This document shows, in pieces, positions 12,420 through 22,951 of a stretch of DNA of 64,000 bases. The translations under genes and the position numbers were made by a program. Origin of the DNA: Escallonia rubra (taxonomy: Eukaryota; Streptophyta; Magnoliopsida; Escalloniales; Escalloniaceae). The stretch is taken from NCBI GenBank assembly GCA_033065855.1, contig JAVXUO010000271.1, positions 434,001 through 498,000 on the forward strand, given 5' to 3'. The notes under the pieces were generated by a model. It worked only from the letters and a program-made list of their open reading frames with translations. It searched no databases and was not told where the DNA came from. The stretch's first letter is position 1. Every line of letters begins with the position of its first letter.

Positions 12420-12766
12420 AACATTGATAAAATATCTTTAGTGACGGAATTTTTCCGTCACCATTTATTTTAGTGACATATTTCATATGACGGAATTTTC
12501 CGTCACCAATTGTTTTATACGAAATTAAAAAAAGATATTCGAAATATAAAATACCTTTAGTGACGGAAATTTTCCGTCACTAAATGTCTCCATTCCGTCA
12601 CTGAATTTAGTGATGGAATCGTTAATTCCGTCACTACCTTTTTAGTGACGAGGGTATACGCGACAGAATCGTGTGACGGAATTTTCCGTCACTAAAACTT
12701 TTAGTGACGGAAATTGCTTTTTAGTGACGGAAATTTCCGTCATTAAAACCCTGTTTTCTTGTAGTG
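12420..12766 (+). repeat. Right subterminal repeats of the CACTA element
   Basis: At least ten AGTGACGGAA or TTCCGTCAC motifs in alternating orientation, ending in the inverted repeat CTGTTTTCTTGTAGTG. They match the left side motifs and support one element. Confidence 0.85.
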
Positions 12767-13749
12767 AAAGTTCCCGGCGAGGTTTTACATTTTCTATCTG
12801 TTAATAACTTTATAACTATATGCCATATTACCAAGAAAAGGATAATGAAGTCACTACGTAAAGGGTAATCACTCTTAAGTTTGTTAGGGTTAAGATTTTG
12901 ATAACCATTTAGGTTGTCCTTTTTCATCTTTACATTTTCTCGGTAGCCAAAGACGCTTCCTATATCTAGAAAGTCAAGGTGCTTACATCAGCACAGACAT
13001 AAGTAATGTCAGGCATTGGTGGCGTATCAAGAAATAAATCCGTAAAGCATAAGCTTTTAGAAGTTGGTATAGTATTTAATTAGTTAAAATTGATCTCTTT
13101 GCATCAAATTGAGATCAACTTAGAGAGAGTGGGAGTTACTTGATGTGTCAATAGAAACGGATAAATTGAGTAAATTCTAACTATAATTGGGGTTATAGTA
13201 AATGGCTATAACCCTTCAAATAGTGATAATACGATCCTTAGATATAGGTCGTGACATTTAATAAGTGACGTTAAAAATACGGATGAAAATCATCACTGAT
13301 GGTACTTAATACTATCTATACGTATCATAGTTGGTTTCTTGCATCAAATTATACAACACCATTAGTACATACCAAAACTGAAAAAACTGAAAAGAATAAG
13401 AGAACTGGAGGGAAAAACCTATGATGATTCGTTTTCACCTCTCCGTTGAGGAATTGTAAGTCACGGCATTTTAACAAATTATTTAGAAATTGTTTGCGCA
13501 AAGTTTAAGGTATTACTAGTTTGTGAATTATCATAGATTTTATACTTATAAGAACGGCACATGTTTAATCCCGTGCATTTGCACAGGTTGATTAACGCAT
13601 ACTAATAATAACAATATAGACAACAAAACATCTTATGATTTATTGAGGTTCCTTCTCTATCTAGGGCCTACTTTCTTCTTCGTCAAATTAGGTCTACGAG
13701 AGAAGTTTCTTTGGTACTACTTTCATAAATTTGTGAACCTATGCAGTTT
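12767..13749. other. Intergenic DNA, no gene seen
   Basis: No convincing open frame or element ends. A small palindromic motif, CCCGTGCATTTGCACAGG, lies at 13573-13590; similar motifs occur at some transposon edges but no partner was found. Confidence 0.4.
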
Positions 13750-15346
13750 ATGTAACACCCCACCCCAGAATGCGCCCAATGACTCGAGGGTGACTGGCTG
13801 TAAACCTGGTTAACATATCTCATAAGCACTCCTTAGCCTCATTTGCTAAAACAAACACCCCATTCAACGGGTGGATAACACTGTTTGCAAAGATAACGAT
13901 AGCACTCTATAAAAGCACTTTAATTTTGCATAAGCACAAGGTAGCATCATAGAAATTGGATTGCAACTTGGATCGGCACACCAAAATATCTCATGCATTC
14001 AACTTATGATGATTCCACTTCGGCCAGTTCACGCAGCTCAGAGATGTCCATCTACAACATAAAGCAGAGTCAGTCTCTAGAAACATTTTTCTGCAATTCT
14101 TTTTGCTTTTTTTGGGTGACCAAAGGGTTCAAGACCTTCATTAATAAAAGGGCAAGGCACAAAGAAAAATTACTCCACTTGACTTTGAGGGCTGAGAGCA
14201 GAAAGCAACATTGCATAGCTTCGTTGCCCCAATTCAAAGCCCCACATAGAAACACGAGTAAATAATCTGTAAGCAAAGTGAATGCAGGCAGTAAGGATGC
14301 CCTAAAGCTATCCTCCAATTGTATCAGACCCCTACCCAACACTAAGGTATAAACACAGCATTCAAACTAGAAGAACCCTCTCAATCTCCCTAAAGACTAA
14401 TGCACAAGCACGAACTCCAGTTGTCACCGCCGTCACCCACTGCTACATCCACTACCAAGTACCAACATTGGCAAAAACCATCTTCAAAATGAAAAGGATA
14501 CCATCTGATAACTAGCCTCAGTACTGCTTGATAATGGGAAGAAAACTGTGAAGGCTGAACTTAGAATCAAATCCAACCCTTATTAAGCAAGCGCATAAAC
14601 GACTACTACCAACAAACCAAAAACCTCCTGTGCCAACAACCACAACCAACACGCCTAACACCACCCCAAAAAAAAGTAAAAATAATAAAAATTGAAAACA
14701 CTTGAGCCATTTAGATGTTATTTTGGTGGGATTTGTGAATTTTTTTTTTCTTTCTTTTTTTTTCTTTGTGTGTGTGTGTGGTGGTGGTGGGTGGTCCTGT
14801 AGTGAAATATCATGTTGGTGGTGTCCTGTAGTGACCGAAATGTGGAAAATGCAGTATCCGGTGCCAGTCAATGTTTGTGTGGGACGCGGTGTCCGAATCT
14901 GTGCAACTTAGCCGTTGAGAGACTGCAGGCTGAAACCAACCTAACACAGAGAATATAAACAAAAGCCAGATTCACCGATTTCTCTCTCAAGTGCAGCAGT
15001 CACCGACTTAAAAATAACCGCGCGAATGAAGCCCTGAAGAACTACAACCTACCCGGAAGAGAACAAGCAAATTTGCTGTGGCTCAAAAACAGAGAGCCAG
15101 AAACACGCAACCAACATACTTATTTTCACGGTAAACACAGGCCAACTACGTGACTACAGAATGAAGACAGGAAAGCATTCAGAACCAATACATTCCTTCA
15201 CCCAACCCCATGGCATGTCCGACAGAGTGGCTCCTAAGCTAAAGAAAGGTATATAGTAATCTCATACAGAAAAAGGGTATATTGTTTGCAGGTCTTAAGG
15301 ATCTTAGAAGTTTCAGTCACCTAATGTTGATGAAGGAAGGCGGGTT
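13750..15346. other. Unassigned DNA, partly 3' flank of the cystatin-domain gene
   Basis: Starts with TGTAACACCCCACCCC, a common gypsy LTR start, but I find no matching second LTR. The minus strand around 14100-14160 (TTAATGAAGGTCTTGAACCC) resembles a LINE 3' tail. T-rich, TG and GGT microsatellites lie at 14739-14793. The part next to 15346 would be the 3' untranslated region of the minus-strand gene. Frames at 13993-14342 and 14518-14911 look non-coding. Confidence 0.3.
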
Positions 15347-17545
15347 CTAACTATCTCGTTCAGGAGACCATGGCTGGGGCAAACGTCAGCTCAGGCAAGC
15401 GGCAATAAGTGATAACAACAATGCAAAGAGACAATCTGGACTTCGATTACATATCTGACAGCCAAAACTACATATGCTGGATCTAAAGACAATGAAAGGA
15501 ACTAGAAGCAACATACAAGACAGAGAAGCACACCTCATAGTCAAACTCGGCCTCCCTCTTCCTCTTCAAAAAACTCGTGCTTGAACCTGCAATAGGGAAT
15601 GGATGCAGGAAAAGTATCATATCGCGATAACCAGCATCATATAGGTTGTAAAAGAACCAAGTAAGACAGTACTAAGCTTGATAGGAAGCCTTTCTTTCAA
15701 TGCTTTTTTTATATGAACTCAAAAAAGAACCTTAGCAGAGCTTAAAGACAAGGTTGCGTTGATTGGCACAAGACCAAATGGGACAATAAATATGCATTAT
15801 AACCCATCAATATTTCATGCACCATATATGGCATTACCAAGTTAACCAGAAGGTAGCTTACACAGTTTAAATTTCTGCAAGGCAACTCGGTGAAGTCTAG
15901 TCAAACGGACCGACGCATTGTAGTCAACAAGTACCCTTTTGGATCGATTCACGGTTTCAAGAACCAACTTGCACTCGAAACCCAATAGGACATTGTGCAA
16001 GGATAATTGATAAATAGCAACCAGTGATAAGCCCTTGTATTTCTTCAAGTTGTACTCCTCTACAGCAAAGTTGGCCATAGCCTGAATCACCTTGTTCTTT
16101 ATCAGGGATTGACGAGCCTTCTGTAGTGCTGATTGAGAATAATTTGAGGTTTTGGCCATATTCTTGCACTTACAGACCGATGCCTATGTCAACAAAGAAG
16201 TGGCTACGAATTAAACCCCCTATGCTACTTAAAGCAATAACTGTTGAATAAAGCAACCAAATACAGCTAAATTCTTGACCTTTGACAATGCAGCCAAATA
16301 TTGCTCGATTTCCTTTGCCCACAGAGAAACAAGTTAGTAAGAACAAAATCGGTAATCTTTCAAGAGTTCAAAATACACAAGCATAAAAGATAGACCTCAA
16401 AATCGCATTCTGGGTGGCCCTTCCCCCACACTTCTTCTAGAAGGAAAGGCGGTAGGATAGAGACCCTCAAATCCAGAAGACGAAGATCTTCAAACCAAAC
16501 AGTACCATCTTTATAAACATCATAAGTACCCCGACCCAAGTCACGAATTTCAACCTTTTCACCCTTTAAATGCATATATATAAGATGATATAGGTAGTTA
16601 GTGTTGAAACAAACAAAGGTATCCAAATTGCGTAAAAACGGAATAGCCAAAGTAATGTATGAGCATACCCGCCAAATCTTTTCCACTAAATCTGCTGGAA
16701 GAAGGCAGTCCCGTAGCCACTGAAGCCTCGAGTTGTTGTGACCAATATCAGCACCATCCTTCTGGATGCTGAAGCAGTCCGAATTGATTTTATGGACAAC
16801 ATAACGTCCATCCTATATGTGTACAACATAAATACAACATAAAATTCACACACACAAAAATCAATTTTTAAGGAACAAAATGGGAACCTTTCTTGCACAA
16901 TCCTTTACTAAGACGAGATCACGTGTACCATTATTAACATGCAAACAATAACACACTAACATTATCTACATTCAGATTTCTAGAAACTTTCAAAGCAAAG
17001 AACTACCTCAGACACGTACACCCCAGGTCCGGATTCAACCACTGCTACAGAAGGAGAACCAACTAGGCAAAGGGAAAAAAATTGGACAGTTAGATTTTCA
17101 ATAAACTGATTACTCAGGTTGCTAAGAAACACATAGCAGCGCACATTTTTGGTTGTTTACCATGTTTTTCTAAGGGACTCTCCTCAACCTCAGGGAGAGG
17201 GCTAGATGGATTTGTCTCCTTTGCCTTGCTAGGTGTCGAAGCGTCTTGCAGGGCAGCCACTTGGCAGTTTAAGATAGACAGAGCCTCATAACATTTCTCC
17301 TCAAACTTATCTCCAGACCCGGATTCTTTTGAATGCTCATTGTAGACGCTGGGCAAGATGTTGGCCAGGGCAGCTACTCCACGGCTCAAAGCCAGCATAA
17401 CCTCGAAAGACGACGGGAGCTACCCAATCATCAAACTCGGACCCTTTCCCCAATCCCCCTTGCGGCTGCTTATCCTCCGTTTCCTGTGACAAGGCCACGA
17501 CTTCACTTCTTAAGTCCATTTGGAGGAGCCTGATGCCAAGATTAG
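15347..17545 (-). CDS. Multi-exon host gene, C-terminal cystatin-like domain
   Basis: Minus-strand exons with GT/AG borders and matching phases: 17419-17161 (start uncertain), 17062-17007, 16812-16669, 16563-16396, 16162-15862, 15586-15534 and 15373-15347 (stop TAG), about 335 codons. Exon 5 holds MANFAVEEYN, fitting the plant cystatin alpha-helix signature FAV-x-E-(H/Y)-N; a strand pair follows, but the inhibitory QxVxG loop reads NVLLG, so protease inhibition is doubtful. Exon 3 starts DGRYVVHKIN and exon 4 contains RGTYDVYKDGTVWFEDL; I do not recognise these. Exon 6 encodes a basic LKRKRE stretch, a possible nuclear signal. An extra exon at 17545-17421 reads DLRSEVVALSQETEDK but meets the next exon in another frame, with no room for an intron; this may be an unrecognised junction, a frameshift or a wrong exon. 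The true start is unknown. Confidence 0.6.
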
Positions 17546-18106
17546 CTGTTTGCGCAGATGACACACATGCACACACATATTAGGTTTCAAAGAAAAAAAA
17601 ATTGAACGAATTCAATAAATGAATAGATGACAAACCACAAAACTGAAAGCCTACGGAAAACAACAACATGATAGAGCCTGGAACAATATGGATCGACAAT
17701 CATGAATCTGCATAACGATATTAGTTGTTTGGGTGGATGACATAAGCTCGCGCGCACACATAAACCGATAAATAGCAAACAACAAAACTCAAAGCATATG
17801 TAAAACAACAATATAGTAGAGTCTGAGAATCGAGTACCTACTAATGGCGTATATCAACAAGCTTGGAACAATATGGATCAACTATTTCATGTATATCGAA
17901 TAAACCAACTGCATGATTTATTTCTTAAATCATGAATCTGGTTATTAACCCTACCGAGATCAGTTTTGATGATTGGGCCGATCCATATCCGGACATGAGA
18001 AGTCCAACGGGAACCATCAAGAGATAGAGACAGATTTACCGTACATGTCGGCAGCGACAAAACAGATCTAATAACTGTCATCTGAGTTGGGATCGGAAAA
18101 TTGTAA
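17546..18106. other. Upstream region or first intron of the cystatin-domain gene
   Basis: No clear exon. AT-rich, with a repeated phrase (GGAACAATATGGATC near 17681 and 17865, and ACAACA-related runs), suggesting a small local duplication. A first exon could lie here but none is convincing. Confidence 0.3.
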
Positions 18107-18345
18107 GAATGGCAATAGGACGGGTTGGATGCAGATCTTACAAAATCCGTACCCGCCCCGGTGGTCCTAAAACCCCGCCCCGCCCCGCCATGCCATCGCG
18201 TCATGTATGTGCAATACCATAACCGATCCTAAATTTGTTTAGAAAACCGGTCCTCGCCCCGCCGTTCCTTGTATCACTCAAAACCCGCAATAACCTGGAC
18301 AACCCCCCCGCCCCCCCACGGGGGTCCCGTCCGCTTGGTTTTGCC
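18107..18345 (+). mobile_element. hAT-like MITE or truncated hAT end
   Basis: Begins TAAGAATGGCAATAGGACGG, then GATGCAGATCTTACAAAATCCG and repeated CCCCGCCCCG. This parallels the right end of the hAT element at 55730-58093, read in reverse (TAGGGATGGCAATGGGG, GATCTTATAAGATCCG). The far end near GTTTTGCCA at 18338 is a degenerate partner. No clear 8-bp duplication was found. Confidence 0.5.
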
Positions 18346-19048
18346 AAAAAAAAAATCACTTTAAACATGTATTACGAAACTTGCACAAAACTATCACAAA
18401 AAATAAAATAGACAGATATCAAATTAATGTCCAAAAATCCTAAAAGAGAGATTAATAGATTACATCACAGTTAAAAATAAATTACACCACAGTTCAAATT
18501 AATGTTCAAATAGATTACACCACAATTATGGCCTACAAGGTAGGTCTTTATACAATTCAAAATGCACATAAACCCTAGGTACTCAATTAAGTCCTTCCAA
18601 GTGTCGCTAGATGTAATGGTGACAATGTTTTGATGCCTGTGTAAAACCATAATTGCAAAATGAGAGTAAGATAGCCTGGAGATGAACAAAAGAAATAGAT
18701 ACACTAACATTGGGAATGGCAGACTTAGCTAACACAAAATTGCAATAATTGGTGGCATCAAAAAGCATTCGCAACTACATAAAGTATGCTTGTAATTCTG
18801 TTGAGTTGCATCTCCAAATTTTGGTAATTATCTCATGAAATTCTATTGATTCCACGCCTTTGTGATTATATCTATAGTTCTTGGCATTGAACTTTTCCTA
18901 GGCAGGTGCATCACGCACTGTGCTCAAGTACAAAAAATCATGCATGTCCTAACATTGAACTTTGAGAGCAAGTACTAAAATCCCAAGGGTAAAGACTAGA
19001 CCTATTACATAATAGATATGCATATAGCTAGAAGTAGAGAAACAGAAA
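18346..19048. other. AT-rich DNA, no gene seen
   Basis: Short repeated phrase ATTACA(T/C)CACAGTT near 18460-18530. The minus-strand frame at 18471-18710 is hydrophobic low-complexity sequence without recognisable features. Confidence 0.4.
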
Positions 19049-20452
19049 TGAAAGATGAATAATTTTTACTCACACTTCTACACAGAACTTAAAATCTCTG
19101 CTCTTTATATAGAGCAAAGGCTAACAGAGAAATGCATAAAAACAGGAACCCATAATCCACTTACTATTCAGCACTAACCCACTAATCCACTAACAGTTTA
19201 GCACTAACGCACTATTAACACATTCCTATTATTACTCCTCTAAACTAGAAATGCAATCAACAAATAAGGACTTGATCAAATATAACACCATCTGACTCAG
19301 CAATGCTCACAGAATTACAATTCTTCATCTGAAATCTCTCCAAAATTTCTTGCACACTTCTTTTGAGATATAACAATTCCAGCAGCAGATTGCTTTACTT
19401 CAATACCAAGAAAATAGTGCATCATCCCAAGATCAGACATATCAAATTCAACCATCATGGATCTCTTAAATTTGTCAAACATGGTACTATCATTTCCAGT
19501 GAAGATAAGATCATCCACATATAAACACACAATGAGCAGCTTTCCTCCATCACCAAGTTTAATGAAAAGTGTATGTTCATATGGACATTTTGTAAAACCT
19601 TCCTTTAGAAAATAAGCATCAATATGACTATACCAAGCCCTTGGAGCTTGTTTTAGTCCATATAATGCCTTTTTTTTTAATTTATACACTTTACGCTCTT
19701 CTCCAATCTTTACATAACCAAGAGGTTGATCAATAAATACCTGTTCTTCTAAGTCTCCATGTAAGAAAGCCGATTTCACATCCAATTGGAAAATAGGCCA
19801 TGAATTTTTGGCTGCAAATGCAATCACCAATCTAATTGTATCATGCCTTGCAACAGGAGCGAATACTTCTTTATAATCGACACCAAACTCTTGCTTATAG
19901 CCTTTAGCTACTAAGCGTGCCTTGTATTTTTCAACTTTGCCATTCTCCAGCAATTTTGTCTTGTACACCCACTTGACACCGATTGTTTTGTGACCTTCTG
20001 GAAAATTTGTCAACTCCCAAGTGTTGTTCCTTTTGATAGCTGCAATTTCATCATCCATTGCGTTTTGCCATTTTGATTCTTTGACAGCTTGTTCAAAAGT
20101 GGTAGGATCACAATCTAAAAATAGAGCAAAATGAGTAAGTGGATCCTCAGACTGGTCAATTCCTGTTACCTCATAATCTGACATCCATGTGAGCAACAGA
20201 AATGAAAGATGAATAATTGTTACTCACACATCTACATAGAACTTACAATCTATGCTCTATATATAGAGCAAGGACTAACAGAGAAATGCATAAAAACAGT
20301 AACCATAATCCACTAACTATTCAGCACTAACCCACTAATCCACTAACAGTTTAGCACTAGCCCACTATTAACACATTCCTATTATTACTCCTCTAAACTA
20401 GAAATACAATCAACAAATAGGGACTTGATCAAATATAACACCATCTGACTCA
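19049..20452 (-). mobile_element. Collapsed Ty1/copia element: RT only, between two LTRs
   Basis: Two direct repeats of about 250 bp, 19049-19299 and 20203-20452, start TGAAAGATGAATAATT and end ACCATCTGACTCA. Each holds a TATA-like palindrome (CTCTTTATATAGAGC or CTCTATATATAGAGC). They closely flank a minus-strand reverse transcriptase frame. Gag, protease, integrase, RNase H, primer binding site and polypurine tract are all missing. Similarity between the repeats extends 8 bp beyond the TG (AACAGAAA), so exact LTR borders are uncertain, and no clean target duplication was found. Confidence 0.75.
19315..20196 (-). pseudogene. Ty1/copia reverse transcriptase fragment
   Basis: A 293-codon open frame. 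It starts with the linker before RT (WQNAMDDEIAAIKRNNTWEL), continues with KWVYKTKLLENGKVEKYKARL, then LVAKGYKQ, APVARHDTIR, QLDVKSAFLHGDLEE, the [12 protein letters not shown] block and the catalytic CLYVDDLIFTGN. It ends just after the FLGIEV segment and a short non-homologous tail (ARNFGEISDEEL). Copia polyproteins are around 1,300 residues, so this is only the RT core. The frame has no internal stop, which suggests recent origin. The upstream end is cut next to the 5' LTR, and the first codon is TTG, so no real start exists. Confidence 0.9.
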
Positions 20453-20496
20453 ACAACACCATCAACCACAATATCTTTAAAGTACAAAGCAGGAAA

Positions 20497-20890
20497 CACT
20501 ACAACAAAACAGACTTTTAGCGACGGGGAAATCCGTCGCTAAAAGCCCAAAATCCGTCGCTAAAGGAATTAGCGACGGATTCACCGTCGCTAAAAATCCC
20601 TCGTATAAAAGCCCGTCACTAATAGTTTAGCGACGGCATTTTTAAATCCGTCGCTAAATATGTGATTTTTACCGACGGATTTATTTTTCATTAGCGACGG
20701 AATATCCGTCGCTAATTATATTTTTAAAATTTTAATTTATTTTCTTTTTTGTCCAATTAGCGACGGATTAAATATTTAGCGACGGAATATTCCGTCGCTA
20801 AATAAGCTATTTAGCGACGGAATATTCCGTCGCTAAATATTTAATTGAAAGGAATATTTTAGCGACGGAATAAATCCGTCGCCAAAAGTC
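20497..20890 (-). repeat. Subterminal repeats, left end of the 7-kb CACTA
   Basis: More than a dozen TTAGCGACGG or CCGTCGCTAA motifs in both orientations, many paired as short palindromes such as TTAGCGACGGAATATTCCGT. These are the expected binding sites of the accessory transposase encoded at 21148-22761. Confidence 0.85.
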
Positions 20891-21147
20891 AATATTTTTT
20901 TTTAATTTTTTTTAATTTTTCAATTACCTAAACCTGTACAGAAATACAATTCTCAACAACAACGCGCACTAAGCGAAATACAGAAAAAAAAATATAATCA
21001 ATTATAAAAAACATTTATTATAAAAGATACTAATACATGTACAAGCCGGGAACCGGAGATAGCCGGTTAGGAGAGGGGACAAGAGTACAACCCGGGCGCG
21101 GGGGGGGGGGGGGGGGGAATCTAGGAACGGGCACAGGAAGGGGCTCA

Positions 21148-22761
21148 TCAGGGGTTCCCGAGTCCCGGATCTGGATCCTGCTGAACCGGGGCCGGGGCGG
21201 CTGGTCCAGCAGTGCCCTGCTCCCTCATCATCCGGCACACCACTGTAGCAATGCGCTCGATATCCTCATCGTGCAACTGAGGCCGAGGAGCCGGTGTCTG
21301 TGGAGGGGCAGCAGGGGGTGATGACGCTCCTATCACGGCACGAGGAGTCGTGCTAGGCAGGCCGCGTATGCGGCCTTTCGGCCGATTCACGACCTCCGGC
21401 GTATCCAGCCATCGCTTCAACCCCCCAGTACTCGCAGCCGTACTAGTGGACGCTGATGGCTGTCCGGACTGCTGCTCGGACCCCCTTAGCTGTTCATACG
21501 AGGCCTGCAAAAATAGTGGTTTAACGATATGTTATGGCATTAATTAACGAAACAGACATCGAGGATAGAAAGAAACAGATTAACTTAAATAAATTGACTC
21601 ACATCGATCCGCCGGGCAATATCTGAAATATAGTCGCCCGCCTGGTGCGTCTCGTCCTTATCCTTCTTCCGCACGTGCGTCTGAGTATAGGTCAGAGCTA
21701 TGACCTCATCCTCCTCTAGATCCGGGTGCTCGACCGCGTTCATATGTCGGACGATGTCATGTGGCACCGACCCCCCCCCCGTGTGCGTCGGATCTCTGTT
21801 CTGTCTGTTCTGAGCCCCGCTCTTACTCTTGGCGTCCCAACCTGGATCCGCAGCCCACCGATCTATCATCTCCCCCCATACACGGTGAGATATCCAATGT
21901 GGGGGATATTTCGTCATGTCCGTCATCGGGGCACCCGCGGGCAGCGCCCTCTTCGCCCGGTCCCGTGCATCGTGGAGCCATCGGCGGTAATTCTTGCCGA
22001 TATAGGCAAAGAAAGCCTGCTGCCCCAGTCCCTGCTGCTCAGGCGTATCAAACGTGAACCCCTCCTGTAATGCATTCAATAACACAAATTAACAACATAA
22101 AACAAACTGTAATTTAACATTTACTAACGCTGAAAAAAATACTTCACCGTACCAGCCACTCCTCCCATAGGGCCTCCCTCGCAGCGGCATCCCATTCCTT
22201 CCAGTACAGGCGTGGCTCGAAGAATCGGCCCTTCACAAGAACGCCGATCTTCGTCCTCGCCATATTCTCCAGGATCCTGCCAAAGAAGTAATTAAATTAA
22301 TTAATACAGTTCAAATATAAATTAACACCCAAAATTTTTAAACATAAGGCATGAGGTGATATTTTTAGTACTTACAGGCCCTCCTGCGTGAGCGTAACTC
22401 TCTGTTTACGCTGGGGGTCGATGCGTACCCCGCGTGTCGGACCACGGCCTCGTCGAGATCCTACAAAACACAGACATTAATACAGTTCTAAAATGGGGCT
22501 AGCGAAAATGTAGGAAACACCGTTATCAACTATACCTGAGGTAGAACCCGCGGAAGATGGAGACGGCTGGGGCGACGGTGATGGCTGGGGCGACGGCGAT
22601 GGCTGGGGCGACGGTGACGGCGACAGCTGGGGCTGGGCCCCCGATGGCTGTCCGCGATCACTCTGTGCCTCGTCATCAGTAGGCAATGACAAGGTGGGAC
22701 TAACCGGGGAGGAAGCAGCTCGGCGTCCAGCCCGGCCACGAATAGCCCGTATCCTATCCAT
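21148..22761 (-). CDS. CACTA accessory transposase, Transposase_24 / TNPA-like
   Basis: Five minus-strand exons join with perfect phase: 22761-22536, 22460-22376, 22276-22153, 22064-21603 and 21504-21148, giving 417 codons with no break. The start MDRIRAIRGRAGRRA is chosen as the first ATG of exon 1. Exon 1 is Ser/Pro-rich with repeated PSPSPQ units, and exon 2 is basic. Exons 3 and 4 hold the family core (GRFFEPRLYWKEW, YRRWLHDARDRAKR, KSKSGAQNRQNRDPTHTGG), matching the Ptta/En-Spm plant transposase family that binds subterminal repeats. The C terminus has a charged helix (DEDIERIATVVCRMM). The gene follows the TNPD-like exons on the same strand, so both could be spliced from one primary transcript, as in En/Spm. 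An intact frame in a defective element suggests it still makes the DNA-binding protein. Confidence 0.82.
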
Positions 22762-22836
22762 ATCTGACTTCATATAGATTATATACAAAGACATTAACAC
22801 ATGAAAAACAATAATCTTGGCATAAATCATCATCGG

Positions 22837-22839
<3 letters not shown>

Positions 22840-22868
<29 letters not shown>
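22840..22868. repeat. (AT)n microsatellite
   Basis: Pure AT run of 29 bp just upstream of the accessory gene on the minus strand. Confidence 0.95.
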
Positions 22869-22871
<3 letters not shown>

Positions 22872-22951
22872 CGGATGTGCAAAAACACATCAATAAACAC
22901 AAAGTTCTAAAATGTTACTACATTTTTCCCGTGATGTTACAACATTACAAG

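Larger units (their letters stand above)
9863..12766 (+). mobile_element. CACTA transposon, non-autonomous, gene-carrying
   Basis: The left end CACTACAAGAAAACAG (9863) and the right end CTGTTTTCTTGTAGTG (12751-12766) are perfect 16-bp inverted repeats of the CACTA type. The 3-bp target duplication is AAA on both sides (9860-9862 and 12767-12769). Both subterminal regions carry many TTTTAGTGACGGAATT motifs in both orientations. No transposase is encoded. Inside lie a GC-rich leader, a 7-bp microsatellite, an ATG followed by a splice-donor-like site (10808, then GAG|GTATCG) and an exon-like epimerase fragment. This is the structure of a Pack-type element that has captured host gene pieces. Confidence 0.93.

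Noticed and set aside
13750..13765. TGTAACACCCC as a gypsy LTR start
   Set aside because: No matching end, no second copy and no internal region found in the window.
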